NCBI RefSeq assembly: GCF_022267515.1
Contig: NZ_JAKFGB010000005.1
Span: 289,725 to 353,724 of the forward strand
Reading direction: 5' to 3'
Length of the DNA stretch: 64,000 nucleotides
Origin: Rubinisphaera margarita
GTDB taxonomy: Bacteria > Planctomycetota > Planctomycetia > Planctomycetales > Planctomycetaceae
Shown here: positions 7,554 to 17,700 of the stretch, in pieces
Layout: every line of letters starts with the position of its first letter
Position numbering within the stretch: position 1 is the first letter of the stretch
Notes under the pieces: model-generated
Database searches by the model: none
Told to the model about the DNA's origin: nothing
The model's input: only the letters and a program-made list of their open reading frames with translations
Position numbers and translations under genes: made by a program

Positions 7554-8924
7554 TCATTCCGCGACCGTTCCCTGTTCCTCTTCCACGGCTTCGTTGACGA
7601 CGTCATCCCAGAGCTTTGGCTGGGTCTCGGTGAGAATTTCGAGAATCGCCTGGCGATCGGTCGCCGACAGATACGCGAACTCTTCGCTCGTGTCCTGCCC
7701 GGTGAGGATTCGATGGAGCCGGGTGACAACATACTGCTTCGCTGGCGTGGGCAGACTCTTGAACCCGGCCGAGTCTACCAGATAGCTGCAGGGATACTTA
7801 AACATCCGCGTTTTCAGATCGAAGTCACGCAGCGAACGTCCCTGACTGTCGCGCGGCCCCTGTTGTTGGAACTCCCGGGTGAATTCCGAGGAACCCGACA
7901 CCGGGGATGTGAGGGCGAACTCGTCTTTGAAGAGCATGTATTCGAGCAGTTTATCGCCAGCTGAAGCGATCCGCCGTCCTGTTGAATCGCTGACATAGTC
8001 GTTCTCCCGGCCCAGCGCCTCGTTCATGATGCCGTCGTGGTGGCGGGCCAGACGGGATTCCATCGAGACGAGCGTGAACATGTTCTGCATCTGCGTCTGA
8101 TGTTCGAGCACCATGAGGGCGACGAGATCGCTATGCGGAGCCAGATAGGGATCGAGATCCACCAGAGTGGATAAATCGGTAACGTTCGCTCCCGCTTCCC
8201 GGTCAATCGCTTCCGGCTCCTGCCGACTCGGAGAAATTGCATTCCCCATGTGACGCATTTGCCCGTGAGATCCCGAGACGTAGTACCCGCCCCAGCGTTG
8301 ATCAAACGGACTGCGATGATCGATGGTGAATGTTCCGGCTCCGAAATGAGGCTGTCCGTCTCCGGCCACAAACGCCGAACGAACCAGTCCGCCGGGCACT
8401 CCCTGGGTTCGGGAAGAAGCATGGCAGGTGAGGCATTGCCCCTGATCGCGGATGAACCGGGGCATTTCGAGCTGATCCTGATGCAGCACGTAAAAGACCG
8501 CTCCCAACTCGGGATCCATCGACATCACTTCGAGGACATCGCCGTCCTGAACCCAGCCGACGTAGACATCGTCGTTGAAATACAACGCTCGCGGCCGCTC
8601 CGGAGTAATCTTCCTCAGCTGAAAGCTGGTCTTCGAGTAGACCAGCACCTGGGATGATGCCGGGATCTTCAGTTCTTCCAGGACAGATTTCAGATAACCT
8701 TGTTCGTCGTCGAACTTCAGCGCGATGTTGCCCTGCTTGAGCCGCTCTTGAAGCTTTGCCACCGGATCGCGCGGCGTCGCGTCGGAGTAACTGATGGGTT
8801 CCCGGTCGAACTCGATCTGAGCCTGGGCGGTTGAAGTTGCACCGAGGAAAAGAACGCTTAACAGACCAACCAGGGCGATGAACGGAAGGCAACGCGATCG
8901 AATAAAGAGAAAGGCGAGCGACAT
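7554..8924 (-). CDS. Secreted CXXCH protein, planctomycete-type, function unknown
   Basis: 456 aa with a signal sequence (IALVGLLSVLFLGATSTAQAQ). It carries one haem c site, CLTCH, near residue 160 (RDQGQCLTCHASS), and histidine-rich stretches such as HFGAGTFTIDHRSP and GSHGQMRHMGN that could donate a distal ligand. I do not recognise a named family beyond a secreted haem c protein. It lies 40 bases downstream of the nsrR-like gene on the same strand, so the pair probably forms one transcript. A GGAG ribosome site is 8 bases before the ATG. Likely periplasmic, perhaps part of nitrogen-oxide or electron-transfer metabolism; this is inference from context. Confidence 0.7.
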   Translation of the reverse strand: MSLAFLFIRSRCLPFIALVGLLSVLFLGATSTAQAQIEFDREPISYSDATPRDPVAKLQERLKQGNIALKFDDEQGYLKSVLEELKIPASSQVLVYSKTSFQLRKITPERPRALYFNDDVYVGWVQDGDVLEVMSMDPELGAVFYVLHQDQLEMPRFIRDQGQCLTCHASSRTQGVPGGLVRSAFVAGDGQPHFGAGTFTIDHRSPFDQRWGGYYVSGSHGQMRHMGNAISPSRQEPEAIDREAGANVTDLSTLVDLDPYLAPHSDLVALMVLEHQTQMQNMFTLVSMESRLARHHDGIMNEALGRENDYVSDSTGRRIASAGDKLLEYMLFKDEFALTSPVSGSSEFTREFQQQGPRDSQGRSLRDFDLKTRMFKYPCSYLVDSAGFKSLPTPAKQYVVTRLHRILTGQDTSEEFAYLSATDRQAILEILTETQPKLWDDVVNEAVEEEQGTVAE

Positions 8925-8963
8925 GGCGGGACTCCGGAGGTCAGAGTATTCAGAGGAGGGACT

Positions 8964-9386
8964 TTATTCTTGCACGCGGGCCAGTTGCCGCCGCGTGGGA
9001 GCGACATCGGCCAGCGTCACACTGTTGAGGTATTCGAGCTGAATCCGTTCGGCTTCCGCCAGGATTCCCTTGAGTCGGCAAAAGGACTGGATGATGCAGA
9101 CTTCATCGCGGGAAATGCAGTCGAGCAGATGCAGGTCTCCTTCAAACCTCTCGACCACCTCTCCCAGACGAATTTCTTCGGGAAGCGACGCCAGCTCGAT
9201 TCCGCCGCCGATACCTCGAATACTGCGAACGTAACCGTAACGGGCCAGCAGATTCACGACCTTGGCGACATGATGGACCGAGATGCCGAACAACTCCGCG
9301 ACATCGGCCACCTTCGCCCGTTCTGTGCGGGTCGCCAGATACATGAGCGTCCTCAACGCGAAGTCCGTCTGCATCGTAAATTGCAT
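8964..9386 (-). CDS. nsrR: NsrR-like nitric-oxide-sensing Rrf2 repressor
   Basis: 140 aa from the ATG at 9386. The start MQFTMQTDFALRTLMYLA matches the opening of NsrR; an in-frame upstream start (9446) would read across the operator. The recognition helix region VHHVAKVVNLLARYGYV, the wing GIGGGIEL and the cluster loop LDCISRDEVCIIQSFCRLK follow. Three Cys spaced C-X6-C-X5-C closely resemble the [Fe-S] ligands of E. coli NsrR (C-X4-C-X5-C), and TLADV near the end is shared too. NO destroys the cluster and lifts repression. A site matching the NsrR consensus lies 22 bases upstream, implying autoregulation and control of the divergent DUF542 gene. Confidence 0.9.
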   Translation of the reverse strand: MQFTMQTDFALRTLMYLATRTERAKVADVAELFGISVHHVAKVVNLLARYGYVRSIRGIGGGIELASLPEEIRLGEVVERFEGDLHLLDCISRDEVCIIQSFCRLKGILAEAERIQLEYLNSVTLADVAPTRRQLARVQE

Positions 9387-9406
9387 GGATTGACCTGCTG
9401 TTACTG

Positions 9407-9431
9407 AAAGATGTATGGTTGATGCATCTTT
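9407..9431. promoter_or_regulatory. NsrR operator
   Basis: Two 11-base half-sites centred on one T (9408-9430) begin AAGATGTAT and end ATGCATCTT, one mismatch in the outer nine pairs, extended by an A-T pair on each side. This matches the known NsrR motif (AAGATGYAT-type, 11-1-11). It lies between nsrR (start 9386, minus) and the DUF542 gene (start 9516, plus), where it can control both directions. Confidence 0.85.
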
Positions 9432-9515
9432 AAAAAATACTTTCACGGCCAGGTCCTGTCAACGTGCCGTTTTGTCGCAAGAGATCTGGAGAGTGTGGAT
9501 ACGGGAAGGCACCTG

Positions 9516-9719
9516 ATGAGGGAATCGCACCTCGATGAGCATGATTCGGTGTTTGACTGGCTGCTCGACGTTCCTCGCTCCCAGTCGGTGTTCGAACGTC
9601 ACGGCATCGACTGCTCCTGCGGAGGCAAGTCGCTGCGTTATGTCTGCGAACAGGCTGGCGTTGACTGGCGGATGATCGTGGCGGAAATCACTGCGTCGTC
9701 CGATCCGCCTTCCGCGTAG
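9516..9719 (+). CDS. DUF542 / ScdA N-terminal-type small protein
   Basis: 67 aa from ATG 9516, which has GGGAAGG upstream; a GTG at 9495 is a poorer alternative. The sequence VFDWLLDVPRSQSVFERHGIDCSCGGKSL matches the N-terminal domain of ScdA/YtfE/RIC iron-sulfur repair proteins, with the conserved DCSCGG pair of cysteines. The C-terminal hemerythrin-like di-iron domain of full RIC proteins is absent, so this is a stand-alone DUF542 protein. Such genes are regular members of NsrR regulons, and the NsrR-type operator lies about 85 bases upstream. Role in NO defence or Fe-S repair is inferred. Confidence 0.85.
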   Translation: MRESHLDEHDSVFDWLLDVPRSQSVFERHGIDCSCGGKSLRYVCEQAGVDWRMIVAEITASSDPPSA

Positions 9720-9894
9720 GCATTTGGTGCGAATCGACCGATCTGGAGGAATTCCTGAGGGAGAATCTCTGCAGAAAACTCCCCATATACAGAGGCGTTT
9801 TCCTCACTAGACTCGAAGGGAGAGCCCACTCCGAGCCGCCTTGAGACGTGATCAGCGGCGCGTCGGAGTTTCACCCGAGAACAGGGAGATTCCC

Positions 9895-11292
9895 ATGGGT
9901 CTGAAGAGACGCTCCGCGGTCATCACCGCTATTACTGTGGCAGTGACGGCCGCCGGTCCATCCACATTTGCTCAACCGCCACTGAAGGGTGCGGAGAGCT
10001 TCATGCCGGTCGTCGTGCCCGATTTCGAGACGACCTTCAAAAAGGACAGCGAACAGAAAGCGAAGTTCGAGGAACGTCAACAGAGCCTGCTGCACGAACG
10101 ATACATTCTTGAAGACAATCCTTCGGACGTCTGGATGTCCGGCAAACGAAAGAATGTGCAGCAGGGGATTCGCGTCAAACTCCCCGAGGGCGTCAGCTGG
10201 GACAAACTCGCCACCATGTCTCCCGACGAAATCCGCGAACAGGATCTTTTCCCGGCGGGCTTTCGGCCGCTGCCGCACTCGAAGCATGAGATCGGCGGGA
10301 TGGTGTTTCCACCCGATCAGATCAAAACGATTCGGGAAGCCGAAGGGCGGAATCTCGAACGGTTCGATACCTCGTTCGATTATCCCGATCATCTAACGCC
10401 GGAGTTCCCGCCGCCGATCTTCCTGTCGACGCATCCTGAACTGGGTGACGTCTCGCAGGGCAAAGTTCTGACGATCAAGAACTTCTACGAAATCATGAAT
10501 GGCAAACTGACTCCCGTGCAGCTCGAAGGTCTTCGTCTGCTGTTGACCCCATTCCCCCAGCAGCAGTTCAACATGACCGAAGACCGCAAGGTGAAGGAGC
10601 CCGAACTCGGCGTCACCTGTCTCGACTGTCACGTCAACGGGCACACCAATGCCACTTTCCATCTGAATCCCGATACGCGGCCGCAGACGCATCGCTTTCG
10701 GATCGATACCGTCAGCCTGCGGGGGATGTTCAACCAGCAGATCCACGGCTCCAAGCGGTCGCTGCGATCGGTTGAAGACTTCACCGAGTTCGAACAGCGG
10801 ACCGCCTACTTTGACGGCGATCACGTGACGGCTGCCAAGAAGGGCGTGCACCTGCCCGATCGCGCCAGTCAGGTCGCGATGATGGCGCAGATGCAGAACA
10901 TGTTCGACTTCCCGCCTGCTCCGAAGCTCGACCGCTTCGGCAAGCTGATTCCTGAGAAGGCCTCAGATCTCGAACTCAAGGGGCAGGAGCTGTTCTTCGG
11001 CAAGGCCCGCTGTGCGGAGTGTCATTCCGGTCCGTTCTACCTCGATCACCAGATGCACGACTTGAAGGCGGAACGCTTCTATGAGCCGAAGACAGTTAAC
11101 GCCAAGTACGAAGCGGCTGAAGGACCGATCAAGACTTTCACCCTGCGAGGGATCAAAGATTCGCCCCCTTATCTGCACGACGGCCGTCTGCTCACGCTCG
11201 AAGATACAGTCGAGTTCTTCAACCTTGTAACCGGCGTAAACCTCACCGCGGAAGAGAAGAAAGCCCTCGTCGCCTTCATGCGCTGCCTGTAA
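9895..11292 (+). CDS. Di-haem cytochrome c peroxidase/MauG-family protein
   Basis: 465 aa from ATG 9895 (AGGGAG six bases upstream; the earlier in-frame start at 9841 lacks a signal). The signal sequence SAVITAITVAVTAAGPSTFAQ is followed by an extended N-terminal region, then haem sites CLDCH near 241 and CAECH near 371. KTFTLRGIKDSPPYLHDGRLLTLEDTVEFFN is typical of the C-terminal domain of the bacterial di-haem peroxidase (CCP/MauG) family. At ~465 aa it is longer than classical CCP (~320 aa). It probably works in the periplasm, reducing peroxides or oxidising a partner. It follows the NsrR-regulated gene by 175 bases; co-regulation is possible but no second NsrR site is seen. Confidence 0.85.
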   Translation: MGLKRRSAVITAITVAVTAAGPSTFAQPPLKGAESFMPVVVPDFETTFKKDSEQKAKFEERQQSLLHERYILEDNPSDVWMSGKRKNVQQGIRVKLPEGVSWDKLATMSPDEIREQDLFPAGFRPLPHSKHEIGGMVFPPDQIKTIREAEGRNLERFDTSFDYPDHLTPEFPPPIFLSTHPELGDVSQGKVLTIKNFYEIMNGKLTPVQLEGLRLLLTPFPQQQFNMTEDRKVKEPELGVTCLDCHVNGHTNATFHLNPDTRPQTHRFRIDTVSLRGMFNQQIHGSKRSLRSVEDFTEFEQRTAYFDGDHVTAAKKGVHLPDRASQVAMMAQMQNMFDFPPAPKLDRFGKLIPEKASDLELKGQELFFGKARCAECHSGPFYLDHQMHDLKAERFYEPKTVNAKYEAAEGPIKTFTLRGIKDSPPYLHDGRLLTLEDTVEFFNLVTGVNLTAEEKKALVAFMRCL

Positions 11293-11367
11293 CCGAACGT
11301 GACTCGCAACAGCGTCTCCTCGTGGTGGCCGAGACTCCCGAGTTAGTTGGAAAGCGTAGATCGGGTG

Positions 11368-11390
11368 GCCCCGAAAGATTCTTTCGGGGC
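11368..11390. terminator. Perfect GC hairpin downstream of the di-haem gene
   Basis: Ten perfect pairs (GCCCCGAAAG at 11368-11377 with 11381-11390) enclose an ATT loop, 75 bases past the stop at 11292. No U-tract follows. The flanking GGGTGGCC and GGCGCAGCCGCAG recur in similar planctomycete hairpins, so it could be a dispersed repeat acting as a transcription stop. Confidence 0.45.
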
Positions 11391-11492
11391 GGCGCAGCCG
11401 CAGGCGAAGTGGGATTTATTGCAGCGAGTTTTCTGCCACTCAACGACTGTCTCATTATCGAGACATGTCATAAAGACCTGGCGACGTAAGTT

Positions 11493-11530
11493 CCCTCGCC
11501 CCCGTGGGGGAGAGGGTTAGGGTGAGGGGG
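11493..11530. repeat. Dispersed intergenic palindromic repeat; 11293-11700 has no gene
   Basis: CCCTCGCCCCC and GGGGGAGAGGG form an eleven-position stem with one mismatch around GT, followed by TTAGGGTGAGGGGG. This motif is familiar as an intergenic repeat in many bacteria. A further short hairpin lies at 11644-11661 (CTCCCCT/AGGGGG). The 408 bases between 11293 and 11700 hold these hairpins and no credible gene. They separate the stops of two convergent genes and may serve as terminators. Confidence 0.5.
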
Positions 11531-11700
11531 AATGCGGGTGACATGCTCCACGGGCCGTTGATTTTCATTTGTATGGAGTATCGCTGGTTGACCGCCCCCT
11601 CATCCGCCCTTCGGGCCTTCTGCTTCTGGCAGAGTTATCAAGCCGCTCCCCTGAAGGGGGCGAAGGGACCCATTCGCAGGCGGCCCCGATGGGACGTCTT

Positions 11701-14700
11701 CTACGCGTGATCGAGCAGGGCGAACAGTTCCCCGGAGAAGAACTGTTCGTCTTCGGCTGTGAACTCGCGGGGAGTCAACTCCATCGCTGGCGGAGTCGAC
11801 CCGGCGGGCTGAACATCGGGAAGCGGGCTGTCGGTGTTCTTTGTCCATCGCTTCAGGCTGGAGAGCGGTAAGGCTTCGTCGGACGCAACCAGAGGGGCTG
11901 GCGGTGGGGTCGGCGCATAGGCCCGGGGGGCGGCGTTTTCGTACTTCCAGTCGACGGTCGAACTCCAGCGGGCGACCGACCGGTTGTCGAGTGTGCTGCC
12001 GTTCGACTCCGCGGACCACCAGTAGCCGGTCGAGGCGCGACCGAGAATATCGGCCAGGCCATCGCCGTTGGTGTCGCCAACGAGAACCGAGCCGGCGATC
12101 GGAGCAAAGCTCCACCGTCCGGCGCTTACGGCTCGGAATCGGTTCGCTTCGGCCAGTCCGGTCCACCAGACGCCGCTGCCCATCAGCGCAGCGATGTCGG
12201 TTTTCAGGTCCCCGTCGAAATCTCCCACGACCGTTGCCTGCAGACCGGTGCTGAACTTCCACTGACCCCAGTTCTCGGTCACGAATGCAGTGCCTGTCGA
12301 CAGGCCAACGGTCCAGTCGCGGAAATCGCCTGAGCCGAGCAGCCCGATGACATCCGCCATGCCGTTGCCGTCGAAGTCGCCGACCATGAATTCATCGGCA
12401 CCCGAAGACAGATCCCAGGTGGCCCACTTCGTGCTGATGAATCGATCGTTCGTCGACAGCGCGAGCCGCCAGTCGCCGGTGGGAGTCAGAATCGCCAGAT
12501 CGGCTCCATCGACGCCGTCGAAGTTCCCGACAAGCACGGTTTCAATCGCGAAGTAGTCAGACAGCGTGGCCCATCGGCCGGCGGAGACGAACGAACTTCC
12601 CGTCGAGCGGCCGACCCACCAGTTCCCCTGATCGCTCCCGGTCGACTTGAACAGGCCGACCAGGTCATCGCGGCCGTCGTTGTCGAAGTCACCAACGTGG
12701 ACTTCCTTCACATCGTCGGTCCGCCAGGTGGTCCACAATTCGTAGGTGAACGACTTGTCCGGCTGCGCCAGTCCGACACGCCAGTCTCCGTTCGGCAACC
12801 AGCCGGCGATATCTTCGAGCCCGTCTCCGTTGAAGTCGCCATAAAGGACCTGAAGCAGATCGGTTGTCGGCCAGCGGGCCCAGTGGCTCGTTGTGTACTC
12901 GCCGTCGCTGCCAGCCGTAGAAACCCACCAGTTGCCGTTGTTGTAGCCAATGATCGACGATGTCGATTCCGGGACGGGCGGCACATCGGGAACAGGAAGG
13001 AGAACGATATCGTTGCCATCCCCGCCCACATAGGTGATCGTGAACTCTTCGCCCCCCACGGTCACAGGGGTTCCTTCAGGGAGACCGGTGAAGTTTCCGA
13101 GGATTGCATCGGTTCCATCGTTGTCGAACAGGAGATGGCTGCTCTCGCCAGTCGGCGTGAACTGCGTATCGTCGAGCGTGAGTGTGCTTCCAGTCAGAGA
13201 GAGCGTGCCACTGACGAGCATCGGATCGAACTCGGTGGTCGATCTCGTGCTGGCGAGCCGCAGCGTAATGTTCGCCCCATTGGTAAACGATACTCCCTGC
13301 GCGGCCTGCAGAGCGATCGAATCGACCAGACCGACGAGACTCGAATTGTCGAACAGAATCCCGGAACCGGCCGCGTTGCCGATTCCGGTCAGAGTGATGG
13401 CCGCCAGTGAGATCGACTCCAGAGACGCTCCATTCTGCACCACGAGGCCATGACTGCTGCCGCTGTCGCCCCCCGTCCCGGAGATGGTGATCGCACCGTT
13501 GATCGACGAAACCGCCCCGCCGTCAATCAGCACTCCGGTCGACTCTCCGGTAGCCGTCCCGGCGGCATTCCCGCTGATGGTCAGTGCTCCGTGGACCGTC
13601 GAAAGGCTGCCGCTGCTGGCGATGGTGGCAGACGTCACGGCGTCGACAGAAATCGATCCCGAGCCTGGCGTTGTCACTCCGGCACCAACAACGATCGTAT
13701 CACCCGACAGCAGGATCGCTCCGCCATAGTCGTGTTCCACCGCGTCATCGATTCGCAACTCCCCAGCAGCAGCGATTGTGAATGCCGCCGGATTGCTGAA
13801 GTACGAACGGATCCCCGTCAGAGCGGGAACGGAATCAGCGGTTCCGATCGCGCCGACGGTCATGTTGTCGGCGTGTCGCAGATTGATTACCCCGTTGCCG
13901 GTCGAAGCGGCAACGATCGTCGCAGCGTCCCCAACGGGCGTGGCCAGGTCCAGAAACGAGCTGGCTCCGACGGTCGTTCTCGCCTGAGCGGAAATCGCTC
14001 CGGCAATAATGTCTGTCGCAGTGTCTCCGGAACCATCGACAATCGCACCTTCTGAGAGCAGACGCACAACACCGCCGGCGGACGTGGAGATCAGACCGTT
14101 AAGCGTCAGCGGACTCCCTGAAGCGAAGTTTCGCAGACTCACCCGTCCCGCGATTCCGCCCGCACCGGCATCTGCGGTGATGTCGTTGGCGGCGATCTCT
14201 CCTCCCGTGGCCCCGGGGCCGACGTTACGAATGAAGATGTGGCCACCGTCGCTTGCCGTGCCCGCACCCGTCGTATGAATCGCACCGCTGAGCAGGATCG
14301 TCCCGTCGGCGAAGATATCAACCGCCCCGGAAGCCTCTCCCGCGACCCCGGCCGTCGTTGTGATCGAACCAGCCGATGTCGAACTGATCTGGCTTTCGCT
14401 GTGAAGTGTGACGTCGCCGCCCAGAGTCGCGATACCAGCTTCGATCGTGATTGTTCCGCCCGTCTCGACGGTCAGGTTTCCTCCGCCGGTCGAGAGGATG
14501 TTCGTCGTAAACGAAACGCTGTCCTTCTGGCCGGCAATGTTATCTCCCAGAATCGAGACGTCAGCCGCGAAAGTGGAGTCGAGGCCGGAGACGATCACCG
14601 TATCCGCCCCGCTGCCAGTGGTGGTGTTGACCGTGAGGCTGGCGGTCGGATTGCTGAATGTGACCGCGTTGCCGGGCGTGGAATCAAGCAGCGATTCTCC

Positions 14701-17700
14701 ATCGGCGACATCGGCATCGTCGCTGAGGGAAATACTCTCGGCTGGTCTGTTGAACCAGAAGGTCCGATTCTGCACCGACACCCGATCGCTTATCGGCTCG
14801 ATGCCGTCGTAGGTGACAACAGCTCCGTCGTAGCTGATCTGCCCATCGGTCGTATTCAGGAAGGTCTGGACAACATTCGTGTACGACCCGCCGGAAACAT
14901 TCAGGGAATCACCAGTCGCGGTGGTTTGGGAGCCGCCGTGCAGATCAATCGCCACGGAGGGAGCAAACAGATCGACGGTATCATCCCCGGCATCGCCCCA
15001 GATCTCCGGATTCGTCCCGGCTGCTGCCGCGTTGAGGGTCAGTTCGTCATCGCCGGCATTGCCATGAATGGCGAGAACAAGAGCCACGATGTTCTGCACG
15101 AGAACCGTATCGGCATCGTCTCCCCCCGAGATGCTCAGCCCGGAGTTTACTCCCGCTCCGGTGTTGAGCACTTCGAACTGATCGCTTCCCGCTTCCCCGT
15201 TGAGGAAGAGCAGGGCATTGCTGCCCGAGGTCGTCAGCAGAAACTCATCGGCTCCTCCACCAGCGTTGACGGTCAGAACAGAATCATCGCCGGTGGTCGT
15301 GATGTCGATAACGTCGGCAGCCCCGCCGGCCGTGATCTCCGTTGCGGTTCCATTGGAAAGGGACGCGACATTGATTGTGCTCGCCGTCGTCGAACTCGTC
15401 TCGACCGCGAGTTGCTCGAACGTCTGGAAGGCGATCATCCCCCAGCCCGTCCGGGTCGTGGTCGTTGAAGAGAGATCGTACGTCGATTCGGAAACAGACG
15501 CCGCATCGAGAATCAGCAACTGATCTCCGACTGTGGTACTGACCGTCGCCATGCTTCCGCGCGCTGTGATGCTGGCAGACGTTGTAGCGATTCCATTCGT
15601 ATCGCCAGCGACATCGACGTCGCCGAAGATCCGACTCAGTCGAACGGTGTCGTTATCGGCTCCGCCGCTGATCTCTGTATTCGTTCCCGCCGAGGTTTCC
15701 AGGAAGGTGATCGAATCGAGCCCGCTTCCCGTACTCAGGTCAAACACCAGAGCATCGAGGGTTGTCACGTTGACCGTATCGGCGTCAGGCCCACTGTCGA
15801 TCTGCAGTCCGCTGCTGACGCCTGACCCAGTTCCGGCGATCGAAATCTGGTCTTCACCAGCGGCGGAATTCAGGAACGTGAGTGAGTTCGCTCCTGTCGT
15901 CGTGATATCGATCGAATTCCCCGCTTCGGCGGAGTTGATTGTGAAGACGGAACCCTCTCCAGTGGTCTGCACATCGATATCATCGGCTGCCGATCCGGTC
16001 GTGACTTCAACAGCTGTTGAGGCGGCGGTCGACTGGATATCAATGTCACTGGCCGCGGTCGCGCTCGCTTCGAGCTGGATCTGTTCGAGCGTGTCGTACG
16101 TCAGCGTTCCCCAGTCGGTCCGGGTGAAGGTGCTCGCCGTCAACGTGTAGGTCTCCGCAGTCGTGGAGCCGGAATCGAGGATGCTCAGTCGATCTCCGCT
16201 CGGCAGATTCAGGGCGGCATCAACGCCCCGGGCGGAAATCATATAATTGTCGGCCAGCATCGAGTTGTTGCCGCCATGCAGGCTGATATCAACAGTCGGC
16301 GCCATCAGCGTGAACACGTCGTCTCCGTCGCCGCCATCGAGCTCGGGGTTCGTGTCGGTTGCGGTGCCGAGAAGGGAAATCGCATCATTCCCGCCATCGC
16401 CATTCAGATGAAGAACACGGGCGCTTAAATGTTGCACGGCGAGCGTGTCGCCTTCCGATCCGCCCTGAATCTGCAGGCCAGAGCTCAAGCCCGAGCCAGT
16501 GCCGGTCACCTGAATGAGATCGGCTCCAGCCTGTCCGTTCAGGAAGAGCAATGCGTCGGTTCCGGTTGTGACGACATCGATCATGTCAGCCCCTTCACCG
16601 GAGTTGACTGTGACGACCGAATCGGCTGCGGTCGTCGCAATGTCGATATCGTCGCTGTCGGTGCCCGTCGTCAAACTGAACGTGAGAGCCGAGAGAGCAG
16701 AGGTCAGTTCGACGCTGCTGGCGTCGGTGAAGCTCGTTGTCAGATGCAATCCCTCGATGCCGCTGGTGGCGATCGTTCCGCCGCCGGTGCGTACGACTGT
16801 GCCGCCGCTCAATGCGTAATCTGCTCCGGCTGTCGCAGAGTCGAGGATATTCACGACGTCGCCGATCGTCTGGTTACGGACAATCGTCGTCCCACGAGCA
16901 GAGACCTGAAACGGTGTCGTCGCAGCGGTATGGCTGCCGCCCGCGATGTCGATCGAAGTGGTGGACGAGGTGATGTTGAACGTGTCATCTCCGTCGCCGC
17001 CGCTCAGTTCCGGATGCGACGTCGCGGCGGAGGCGGTGAGCGTGATGACATCAGCTCCGGCGTCTCCGGCGACATTCAGCACATGCCCGTCGAACTGCTG
17101 CACGGTGATGGTGTCGGTATCGGTTCCTCCCGAAATCTGCAATCCGTTCTGATTGCCTGAACCGGTGCCGGTCACGTCGATTGTGTCCTCACCCTCTTCG
17201 CCATTGAGATAGAGTAGTGAGGCGTCGGCCGTCGTTGTGACATTGAACTGATCATTGCCCATCCCGGCATCGATCGTCAGGACGGAGGCCAGGCCCATGT
17301 CGACGACGTTGATGATGTCCGCTTCGTTCCCGGCAATCACGGTCGCGGTCGAACTGGCGGACAGCGAGTTGATGTTGATCGTGCTCGATTTCGTCTGGCT
17401 CGTTTCCAGTCGAAGCTGTTCCGTCTGGTTGTAGGTAATCGATCCCCACGAATCGCGGGTGAGTGTCGTGCTGCCCAGAGTGTAAGTCGCTTCGTCGGTG
17501 GAAGTCGCATCGAGAACGGTGAGTTGATCCCCATCGATCTGATCGAACTGCAACATCGTGTCCCGGGCGGAGATCTGATGAGACGTGGTTGCAGTGCCGT
17601 TCGATCCTCCGTCGACGTTGAGAGCGCCGAGAATGCTCGCGAGCGTAAACGTGTCGTCCCCGTCGTTTCCGTTTAGTTCTGTGTGCGAACCGGCCGCCGT

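Noticed and set aside
14239..15468. A 409-aa plus-strand reading frame inside the giant gene (and other long frames there)
   Set aside because: These are shadows of a repetitive, GC-rich minus-strand gene. They follow its repeat period and show no family motif or ribosome site.
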